Source: Candidatus Micrarchaeota archaeon RBG_16_49_10
GTDB lineage: Archaea > Aenigmatarchaeota > Aenigmatarchaeia > CG10238-14
Direction: 5' to 3'
DNA: 21,225 nt
NCBI GenBank assembly: GCA_001784635.1
Contig: MFRS01000013.1
Location: 1 to 21,225, forward strand
Within the stretch, counting starts at the first letter, position 1. Each line of letters opens with the position of its first letter. Of the stretch, positions 12,147-18,803 are shown piece by piece. A program made the position numbers and the translations under genes. The notes beneath the pieces are model-generated. The model searched no databases, was not told where the DNA came from, and saw nothing but the letters and a program-made list of their open reading frames with translations.

Positions 12147-13424
12147 ATGAAAAAGCTTGCCCTCAAGAAAGACGTCAACCTTTTCACCCTCGTCATGTAC
12201 GGCATCGGCGTCATAGTGGGGGCCGGAATCTACGTCATAATAGGCAAGGCGGCCGCAATGACCGGGAACTCGCTGTGGATGGCCTTCATGGTAAGCTTCT
12301 TCGTCGGCGGCTTCACCGCGATGAGCTACGCCGAGCTCTCGTCGATGTTCTCAAAGGACGCGTCGATATACCACTACACCCAGAACGCCTTTCGCAAGGA
12401 GTGGGTCAGCGTCACCATGACGTTGGGGGAGATCGCGGGCAACATAATTGGCGCGGCCGCAGTCTCCTTGGGCTTTGCAGCATACTTCTCAGCCGTTTTC
12501 GGAACCCCCTACATCTGGAACGCGCTGGGGCTAGTCATACTCATGTCGCTGGTGAACCTCAAGGGGATAAAGGAATCCACCATACTGACAATATTCATGA
12601 CCAGCGCGGAGGTGCTGGGGCTCATACTGATAATAGTCTTCGGGATCCCTCACTGGGGCTCGGTAAACTACATGGAGATGCCATCCGGGGCTTTCGGCGT
12701 ATTCTCCGCGGCCGCCCTTATATTCTTCGCCTTCCTGGGCTTCGAGGACATAGTGAACATGTCAGAGGAGACGCGGAACGCGAAAAAGGTCGTGCCTAAG
12801 GCCCTCCTGATTTCCCTCGCCATATCTTCAATCCTCTACATACTGGTGTCGATATCGGTGGTGAGCATAGTGGATTGGCGAACGCTTGGGCAGTCCGAGG
12901 CGCCGCTGAAGCTTGTTGCCGGCCAGATACTGGGCAGCCTTAGCCCCATCATGTCGTTCATAATCCTCTTCTCCACGGGGGGTACTGTACTTATACTGCT
13001 CCTGAGCGGCTCGAGGATGCTCTATGGCCTTTCCGAGGCCGGGAAGCTTCCAAAGGCCTTCTCCCAGATAAACGGGAAGACCAGGACACCCCACTTCTCC
13101 GTCCTGCTGACCATGGTCTTAGTCTTCGCGTTCGTCATGATGGAGAGCGTCGAGTTTGTGGCCAAGATAACGGACTTCATGGCCTTCGCCATCTTCGCCC
13201 TAGTGAACCTCTCCAACATCGTGCTGAGGTACAGGAGGCCTGACATCAAAAGGGAGTTCAAGTCGCCTTTGAGCATAGGCAAGCTACCCGTCCTGTCGCT
13301 GATGGGCTTCCTCAGCTGCCTGGCGATGATATTCTTCCTCGAGCTGGACGTGATACTGGTCGGCGCCCTGGTGTTGGTCGATGCGGCCGGGCTGCTGGTC
13401 CTGTGGAAGAGGATGAAAAGGTGA
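12147..13424 (+). CDS. APC-superfamily amino-acid permease
   Basis: The 425-residue integral membrane protein has about 12 hydrophobic helices. The first helix has the APC signature GIGVIVGAGIYVIIGKAA, the substrate-binding Gly-rich break. Further typical segments are AELSSMFSKDAS, FLGFEDIVNMSEETRNAKK between helices 6 and 7, and SGSRMLYGLSEAGKLPKAF after helix 8. The family couples uptake or exchange of amino acids or polyamines to H+ or a counter-substrate; the exact substrate is not readable. The Lrp-type regulator upstream and the inverted repeat at 12073-12108 suggest amino-acid-responsive control. Confidence 0.9.
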   Translation: MKKLALKKDVNLFTLVMYGIGVIVGAGIYVIIGKAAAMTGNSLWMAFMVSFFVGGFTAMSYAELSSMFSKDASIYHYTQNAFRKEWVSVTMTLGEIAGNIIGAAAVSLGFAAYFSAVFGTPYIWNALGLVILMSLVNLKGIKESTILTIFMTSAEVLGLILIIVFGIPHWGSVNYMEMPSGAFGVFSAAALIFFAFLGFEDIVNMSEETRNAKKVVPKALLISLAISSILYILVSISVVSIVDWRTLGQSEAPLKLVAGQILGSLSPIMSFIILFSTGGTVLILLLSGSRMLYGLSEAGKLPKAFSQINGKTRTPHFSVLLTMVLVFAFVMMESVEFVAKITDFMAFAIFALVNLSNIVLRYRRPDIKREFKSPLSIGKLPVLSLMGFLSCLAMIFFLELDVILVGALVLVDAAGLLVLWKRMKR

Positions 13425-13430
13425 AGCTAG

Positions 13431-13712
13431 CTATATCTTTTCTAAGACTTTTTTAACATCTGTGACAGGGATGTAGGTGCCAACAACTAAAACAAAACCA
13501 CTTTTTTCTGGGGCAGGAAACTGACTAGAGTAACTATATTTTGTATCTCCCCTAACAGAAATGGCAGCCTCCAAATATTTTTCCCATTGCCCTCGATTAC
13601 CAAACATTTGATTAATAACCCAATCGAACGACCCGTTTATATTGGCCGGATTTAGATTAGCATAATACAATGCATAGGCAGCTTTTCCCATTGAATCATT
13701 TGGGATTGGCAT
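13431..13712 (-). CDS. A+T-rich hypothetical protein
   Basis: The 93-residue protein starts at ATG 13712 with no ribosome binding site, probably leaderless. The N-terminal part is helical (MGKAAYALYYANLN), followed by FDWVINQMFGNRGQWEKYLEAAISV and a strand-rich C-terminal part (FVLVVGTYIPVTDVKKVLEKI). There is no signal sequence and no Cys. It is not recognised. Codon use is A/T-biased compared with the permease whose stop is 7 nt away, so it is likely a later arrival. It is divergent from the methyltransferase-like gene. Confidence 0.6.
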   Translation of the reverse strand: MPIPNDSMGKAAYALYYANLNPANINGSFDWVINQMFGNRGQWEKYLEAAISVRGDTKYSYSSQFPAPEKSGFVLVVGTYIPVTDVKKVLEKI

Positions 13713-13775
13713 ATGGCTCTAAACTATTGGGGCAGTTATGAATTTAATTACTTTTTTGTAGTTAAAATAGAAACC

Positions 13776-13783
13776 TTTAAATA
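13776..13783 (+). promoter_or_regulatory. TATA box of the methyltransferase-like gene
   Basis: TTTAAATA lies 39 nt before ATG 13823; a leader of about 15 nt would include the GGTGG ribosome binding site at 13811-13815. Confidence 0.5.
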
Positions 13784-13822
13784 CTTTTCGGGACCTTATA
13801 GTGTAAAAACGGTGGTTTGCAT

Positions 13823-14404
13823 ATGGCTGAAAGCTTCTACAAGGCATTGGAGTCTTATTTCCCAACAAACGAAATAGCTCTACCAAGAAGCCCTAGCATT
13901 TTAAACATCGGTTGTGGCCTGTCGCGGGAATCGGGTGCACTTAGACAATACTTTCCCGGATGCCGTATAACAGGAGCCGATTCTGGAAGTAATGCTAAAG
14001 GTAATCTCGCTGTCCAAGCCCACAGGGAAGGTCTCATAGACACTCCTTATGAGGGCAATGCCTTGGCTGTCCTTTATGGCGGATTTGATGCTTTTGTCGC
14101 CAGACACCCCAACGTACAGATGACCCCTGGTTCCGATTATGTCACTGAGCAAACGGTGGAAGCATGGAGAGAGGTATTCGGAGCTTTAAAGGGTGTTTTA
14201 ACCCCAAATAAGTGCCTTATAGTGACAACGACAAACAAGCCGGAGATGAGTTCGGTTCAAGGGTTTTTAGGCAAGGGTTTAAGGATTTGGGGGCCTAGAA
14301 AAAACGAATACTCTACGCCGTTAAACTTGGCTCCTGGTTGGAAATATCTAGAAAAAGGAAATGGACAAGACCATCATATCTTATTTGCAAGCGGGAAATA
14401 TTAA
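13823..14404 (+). CDS. SAM-dependent methyltransferase-like protein
   Basis: The product is 193 residues from ATG 13823, which has GGTGG 7 nt upstream; an in-frame TTG two codons earlier is less likely. SILNIGCGLSRESGAL near residue 26 matches motif I of class I methyltransferases (the Gly-rich SAM loop). The following strand ITGADSGSNA places an acidic residue where the SAM ribose is held. ALKGVLTPNKCLIVTTTNKPE fits the late strand 5 region. Catalytic specificity is not visible, and the end is short, so it may be a minimal or degenerate enzyme. Codon use is intermediate between the core genes and the orphan genes beside it. Confidence 0.6.
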   Translation: MAESFYKALESYFPTNEIALPRSPSILNIGCGLSRESGALRQYFPGCRITGADSGSNAKGNLAVQAHREGLIDTPYEGNALAVLYGGFDAFVARHPNVQMTPGSDYVTEQTVEAWREVFGALKGVLTPNKCLIVTTTNKPEMSSVQGFLGKGLRIWGPRKNEYSTPLNLAPGWKYLEKGNGQDHHILFASGKY

Positions 14405-14410
14405 ATCAGG

Positions 14411-14710
14411 CTAAATCCCCATCTCAGCCCTGAGCTCCGGCGACATCCTCTCGGGCGACCAGGGCGGGTCGAAGACCACGTCTATATCCACCTTTTTCAC
14501 CCCTTTGATCTTTCTCACCTTCTTCCTTATGTCGGCGTCTATGAAGCCGGCCATCGGGCAGAACATCGATGTGTATGTCATCCTTATCTTGACAGAATCC
14601 TTAACGACCTTGACGTCGTAGACCAGGCCCATGTCGACTATGCTCTCCCCTATCTCAGGGTCTTTCACGGCCTTTAAGGCCTTCAGAACCTCTTGCTTCG
14701 AGGGCATCAT
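14411..14710 (-). CDS. MIP18/PaaD-like (DUF59) iron-sulfur assembly factor
   Basis: The 99-residue product has the DUF59 landmarks: an N-terminal helix VLKALKAVKDPEIGESIVDMG, then the strand VKIRMTYTSMFCPMAGFI with the conserved Cys, and a C-terminal VFDPPWSPERMSPELR. The family (SufT, PaaD, MIP18) helps place Fe-S clusters in target proteins. The start is ATG 14710, which overlaps the stop of the upstream ferredoxin gene as ATGA, so the two are translationally coupled. A longer start 18 nt upstream would need a larger overlap and is less likely. Confidence 0.87.
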   Translation of the reverse strand: MMPSKQEVLKALKAVKDPEIGESIVDMGLVYDVKVVKDSVKIRMTYTSMFCPMAGFIDADIRKKVRKIKGVKKVDIDVVFDPPWSPERMSPELRAEMGI

Positions 14711-14937
14711 TTCTCGACCGTTATGCAATTGACAGGACAGACAGCGGCGGCCTCCTGGTTGAGCTTCAAGTCCTCCTTGGACGGGCTCTTCCCCAATTCA
14801 AGCACCTCCTTCCTGGCGTCCTTCTTCGACCCCTTGAGGTGGGACTTCGCCCCCTCCATCTCCCAGAACTTGGGCGCCACAGAGACGCAGGCTGCGCAGC
14901 CGATGCATATCTCCTTGTCGTGTACAACCTTAGCCAT
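14707..14937 (-). CDS. Single-cluster 4Fe-4S ferredoxin
   Basis: The small acidic/basic mixed protein has 76 residues. C11xxC14xxC17 (CIGCAACVSVAP) and a distal CP in AVCPVNC supply the four ligands of one [4Fe-4S] cluster. An extra Cys four residues after the last ligand is a candidate for a disulfide or alternative ligand. The second half-motif of two-cluster ferredoxins is absent. It is the first gene of a two-gene operon with the DUF59 assembly factor, a sensible pairing of electron carrier and Fe-S maturation. Confidence 0.9.
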   Translation of the reverse strand: MAKVVHDKEICIGCAACVSVAPKFWEMEGAKSHLKGSKKDARKEVLELGKSPSKEDLKLNQEAAAVCPVNCITVEK

Positions 14938-15052
14938 TCATACCACTAACAAATGAATTTATTTGGTTTGCGAGAATAAAAAGGAGCCGGTGGATTTTAA
15001 ATAGGAACCGAATGGGCGTAAGGGATTTAAGGATAGCTTTCTTAATTTGGGC

Positions 15053-15334
15053 ATGGCTTACGATATACGGCTTGGAATTACATTCAGTATAAAATATAAA
15101 CTACGAGAAGTGGAAGCTATGATTACACAATGGGGCTTCACATATGGGCATAAAACTATGAAATACCCTTTTCCCCAACACCACAAAGAGCCGTATACTG
15201 TTGCAAATATCCGAGGAGATGGACCTTTAACCTACATCGATTTGTTAGGCGGGTGCAATGCTACCCCTGAAATTATAAGTTTGGTGACGGGGCTTTTATC
15301 AAGCATTGGAGCTGAACTCATCTCGTCAGAGTAA
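15053..15334 (+). CDS. Hypothetical protein, A+T-richer orphan
   Basis: The product is 93 residues from ATG 15053; an in-frame TTG two codons earlier is less likely. It is soluble, without signal sequence, with a His/aromatic-rich centre (YGHKTMKYPFPQHHKEPY) and a C-terminal helix (EIISLVTGLLSSIGAELI). A TATA-like ATTTTAAATA lies at 14994-15003, about 50 nt upstream. I do not recognise it. It is convergent with the NrdJ gene and more A/T-rich in third positions than its neighbours. Confidence 0.55.
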   Translation: MAYDIRLGITFSIKYKLREVEAMITQWGFTYGHKTMKYPFPQHHKEPYTVANIRGDGPLTYIDLLGGCNATPEIISLVTGLLSSIGAELISSE

Positions 15335-15392
15335 CGCGAAAAATATCAGCATGCAGAAACAAAGCCTTATTTTTCCCCTCAAATAGAAAGCC

Positions 15393-18300
15393 TCAGCAGA
15401 CCTCGCACTCCTCCTTCTTGACGTTCTTCGTGGTCAGCACCTGCAATGCCCTGCTGCCGTCGCGGTAGACCGTTATGCCCTTGCACTTCAGCTGGTAGGC
15501 CATCAGGTAGGCCCTCTCGATGTCCTGCGGCGTCGCGCTGTTGGGGAAGTTTATCGTCTTGGAGACGGCATTGTCCGTGTGCTTCTGGAAGGCCGCCTGG
15601 ATCCTCACGTGCCACTCGGGGCTGATGTCGTGCGCAGTCACGAATATGTCCTTCATCCTCCTGGGGATCTCCGGGAAGCCTTGGATTGAGTTGTTCTCGG
15701 AGAGCTTCTTCATCAGCTCCTCGGTGTAGATGCCCTCCCTTATCGCCATGTTCTCGAAGACCGAGTTGACCTCGACCAGGTTGTACCCGATGCTGCTCTG
15801 GACGTTCCTAACATATGATATGGCAAAGAGCGGCTCGATTCCCTGGGAGGATCCCGCTATGACGCCAATCGTGCCTGTGGGGGCGATGGTGGTGACAGTG
15901 GCATTCCTCATGTGCTTATATTCCTTCTTGTCCCAGAGGCTACCCTTGAAGTTGGGGAAAGAACCCTTCTCCTTCCCGAGCTCCTGCGACATCTCGTGCC
16001 CCTCCGCCTCTATGAACTTCATGACCTTCTCCCCCATCTTGACCCCTTCCTCAGAATCGTACTTTATCCCGAGCTCTATCAGCATGTCCGCGAAGCCCAT
16101 CACGCCGAGCCCTATCCTCCTGTTCGCGTAGGTCTTGTCCTTCAGCTGCTTCAGCGGGTAGGTGTTGGCGTCTATCACATTGTCCAAGAACCTGACGCAA
16201 AGCCTCACTACCTCCCTGAGCCTGTCCCAATCGACTGCCCCGCCGTTGACGACGAACTTGGAGAGGTTTATCGACCCCAGGTTGCATGACTCGTACGGCC
16301 CAAGGGGCTGCTCCCCGCACGGGTTCGTCGACTCTATCTCCTCCACATGGACGGTGGGGTTCATCTTGTTTATGGTGTCTAGGAAGACCACCCCGGGCTC
16401 GCCGTTCTTCCAGGCCATCGTGACTATGAGGTTCCACACGGCCCTCGCCTTCATCTTCTTTAGCGGGGCGCCGCTCCTTGGGTTCAGGAGGTCGTAGTCC
16501 TTGTCCTCGAGCACGGCCTTCATGAACTTGTCGGTGATCGCGACCGAGATGTTGAAGTTTCTCAGGACGCCCTCCGTCTCCTTGGAGACGACGAAATCTA
16601 GGATGTCGGGATGGTCGACCCTCAGAATAGCCATATTAGCCCCGCGCCTTTTGTTGTGGACCAGTATGCTGTTAGCCACAAAAGACCCGGAGGAAGGGAC
16701 CTCGATGTCCATGGTGAATGCCGTGCCCCTCTCTATACCTGAGACTCTGGTGTAGAAGTGCCTATAGTCCGCCATCCCAAGGAGCTTTTTGCTGGACTTC
16801 AGCTTTGGAAACTTCTCCATCAGCAACAGTAGCCTTTTGCGCGTCAGGTTCCTCCTGCTTGAAGGGTTGGGACTGATGTAATGGTGGATGGCCCTGTAGA
16901 ATTTCAAGTCAGCCCCCCTCTTCGACCTTCCCTCGCCAGAGCCTCTCCCCACAAAATTGTAGAAGGACTTCAGCTCCCTACCGAGGCCTGGAAGTATGTC
17001 ATTCTGCTCGAACGCCTTCTCGTGCATCCTTTCCGAGAGGGCGGCATTCTTTCGTGAGGAGATGAACCCTATCCTTCCCTTGAACAGGCCGATGCTCCTC
17101 TCCTGGACCACGGCCAGCTGGTAAATCGGGAGCTTGCCGAAGGAGTTCTCCCCTTTTTCGTATTTGCCGTACTTTGAGACTATCTCAAGCCCTAGCATAA
17201 GCTGCTGGACGCCCTCCACCATCCTTCTGGAAGTCGTGTACAGCCTCGGGTATCCGTCCATGTGGACATCGCCGTCACCCTCGAACAGCCCCCTCAGGAA
17301 TGCGAAGGCGGTTTCCCTAGACGACCTGAAGATGGCCTCAGGCACGAACGACTGCGACGACCTTTCCTTGGCCCACTTCATCTCCCTGAAGAACCTCTGG
17401 AGGTCCCTCGAGTAGAATATGATGTCGGTGTAGTTCCCTCTGTTCTCCTTAATGCCTGCCTTCAACCCGAACACGGAAAGCATGAGGCTCTCTATCCTCG
17501 AGATGACATCCTCGTCCTTGTTCTCGATGCTGAATATCATCCTCCCGCCGGTGCTGAAGCAACCGTCCGCCATGTACAAGCCCATTATCTCCCCCAGCTC
17601 CGGGTTCATCCTCTCAGGGATGCTGATGGGATTTGAATTGAAGTGCTGCTTCTTCAAGGGCGGCAATTCTATGTCGGCGCCTTTGTGGCCTCCCAGAACA
17701 ACCACAAGCCAATCCCCCTCCTTTATCTCATGGGCGTCCTTCCACATTACTTCCCCGTCATCCCCCACGCAAGCTATCTGGTGGTTGTAAGTGGACTCGA
17801 GGGTCAGCCCCATCTCAGTCCTGATCCTAAAGACTTCGGCCATGCCGTTGTCCTCCGCTATGAAGGCGTGGCTGAACATCTTGCCGTCGTAAACCAGGTT
17901 CCTGGTGAAGTTTTGGCTTAAGGGCCGGCAGTTCAACATGTTCCCTATTGGCATGGTCCCGCCATCAGTCCTGACAAGGCTGTCTGAGGAGATGCAGCCA
18001 CCCTGTTTGATAATCTCCGTCGCTGTGTCGAAGACCTTCATGAACGATATCGGGCCCGAGGCCACCCCGCTCGTCGATTTCACTATGTCCCCGGCAGGCC
18101 TGAGCCTCGAGAAAGCGAATCCCGTCCCTCCTCCGCTCTGGTGGATTATGGCGGCGTTCTTGATAGTCTCGAAGATGCCCTCGATGGAATCCTCGACCGG
18201 CAGGACGAAGCATGCGGACAGGTTGAGCTTGGACTCGGTCCCGGCGTTCATCAAGGTAGGGGAGTTCGGCAGGAACTCGAAGTTGACCATCATGTCGTAG

Positions 18301-18803
18301 AACTTCCCCTCCAGCTCCTTCACCTCCTCGGCGGACATGCCGTGCTTCCTCTCGACGTGCGCCATCGTCCTCGCCACCCTCTCGAACAGCTCCCTCGGCG
18401 TCTCGAGCACCTTCCCCGTCTCGTCCCTCCTCAGGTACCTGCTCCTCAGGACTATTATCGCGTTTATCGGCAGCTTGAGGTCATCCTCCACTCCCAGCAG
18501 CTTCTTAATCCTCCTTATCTCCGTCCTCTTCTGCCTGTAAAGTATGTAGGCCTTGGCGACCTTCCCGTAGCCGCTCTCTATGAGCGTCTTCTCCACCATG
18601 TCCTGAACCATCTCAACGGTGGGGATCTCGTCTGCCTTCAAGTTCTCCATGACCAGCTCCACGGCCTTGGCGGCCAATGCGTCTATCACCCTCTGGTCGT
18701 TTATCTCCTCTACATCGCTGTCCGCCCCCGCTATCGCCGCGGCTATCTTGGACGTGTCGAACTTCGCAACGCTCCCGTCCCTCTTCACTATGCTGTCAAT
18801 CAT
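15393..18803 (-). CDS. nrdJ: Adenosylcobalamin-dependent (class II) ribonucleotide reductase, intein-containing
   Basis: This enzyme reduces ribonucleotides to deoxyribonucleotides with a B12-derived radical. The 1136-residue product is 688 residues without the intein. It has an N-terminal ATP-cone (VKRDGSVAKFDTSKI, about 1-95), active-site C198 in SACFVLP, SGGGTGFAFS, the radical Cys C829 in NPCGEQ, the second disulfide Cys C840 in ESCNLGS, PTGTIGVIAG, and a C-terminal CEVC (C1133, C1136) for re-reduction. All required Cys are present. An intein (residues 270-717) interrupts it between KQGG and KRRGANM. The start overlaps the stop of the upstream paralog by 8 nt, so the two form one operon. 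A functional enzyme requires removal of the intein or tolerance of it. Confidence 0.95.
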   Translation of the reverse strand: MIDSIVKRDGSVAKFDTSKIAAAIAGADSDVEEINDQRVIDALAAKAVELVMENLKADEIPTVEMVQDMVEKTLIESGYGKVAKAYILYRQKRTEIRRIKKLLGVEDDLKLPINAIIVLRSRYLRRDETGKVLETPRELFERVARTMAHVERKHGMSAEEVKELEGKFYDMMVNFEFLPNSPTLMNAGTESKLNLSACFVLPVEDSIEGIFETIKNAAIIHQSGGGTGFAFSRLRPAGDIVKSTSGVASGPISFMKVFDTATEIIKQGGCISSDSLVRTDGGTMPIGNMLNCRPLSQNFTRNLVYDGKMFSHAFIAEDNGMAEVFRIRTEMGLTLESTYNHQIACVGDDGEVMWKDAHEIKEGDWLVVVLGGHKGADIELPPLKKQHFNSNPISIPERMNPELGEIMGLYMADGCFSTGGRMIFSIENKDEDVISRIESLMLSVFGLKAGIKENRGNYTDIIFYSRDLQRFFREMKWAKERSSQSFVPEAIFRSSRETAFAFLRGLFEGDGDVHMDGYPRLYTTSRRMVEGVQQLMLGLEIVSKYGKYEKGENSFGKLPIYQLAVVQERSIGLFKGRIGFISSRKNAALSERMHEKAFEQNDILPGLGRELKSFYNFVGRGSGEGRSKRGADLKFYRAIHHYISPNPSSRRNLTRKRLLLLMEKFPKLKSSKKLLGMADYRHFYTRVSGIERGTAFTMDIEVPSSGSFVANSILVHNKRRGANMAILRVDHPDILDFVVSKETEGVLRNFNISVAITDKFMKAVLEDKDYDLLNPRSGAPLKKMKARAVWNLIVTMAWKNGEPGVVFLDTINKMNPTVHVEEIESTNPCGEQPLGPYESCNLGSINLSKFVVNGGAVDWDRLREVVRLCVRFLDNVIDANTYPLKQLKDKTYANRRIGLGVMGFADMLIELGIKYDSEEGVKMGEKVMKFIEAEGHEMSQELGKEKGSFPNFKGSLWDKKEYKHMRNATVTTIAPTGTIGVIAGSSQGIEPLFAISYVRNVQSSIGYNLVEVNSVFENMAIREGIYTEELMKKLSENNSIQGFPEIPRRMKDIFVTAHDISPEWHVRIQAAFQKHTDNAVSKTINFPNSATPQDIERAYLMAYQLKCKGITVYRDGSRALQVLTTKNVKKEECEVC
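16653..17996 (-). other. LAGLIDADG intein inside nrdJ (448 residues), +1 residue Lys
   Basis: Block A begins with Cys270 (CISSDSLVRTDGG) after KQGG. Block B is LTLESTYNHQIACVG, with the T-x-x-H pattern. The homing endonuclease part has two dodecapeptides, LGEIMGLYMADG and AFLRGLFEGDGDV, each with the catalytic acidic residue. Block G is SFVANSILVHN, with the penultimate His and terminal Asn717. The next codon is AAA, Lys, although standard inteins need Cys, Ser or Thr there. Removal would restore KQGGKRRGANM, the normal family sequence. Splicing by the standard mechanism is therefore doubtful; cleavage without ligation, as in bacterial intein-like domains, is an alternative. Confidence 0.9.
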
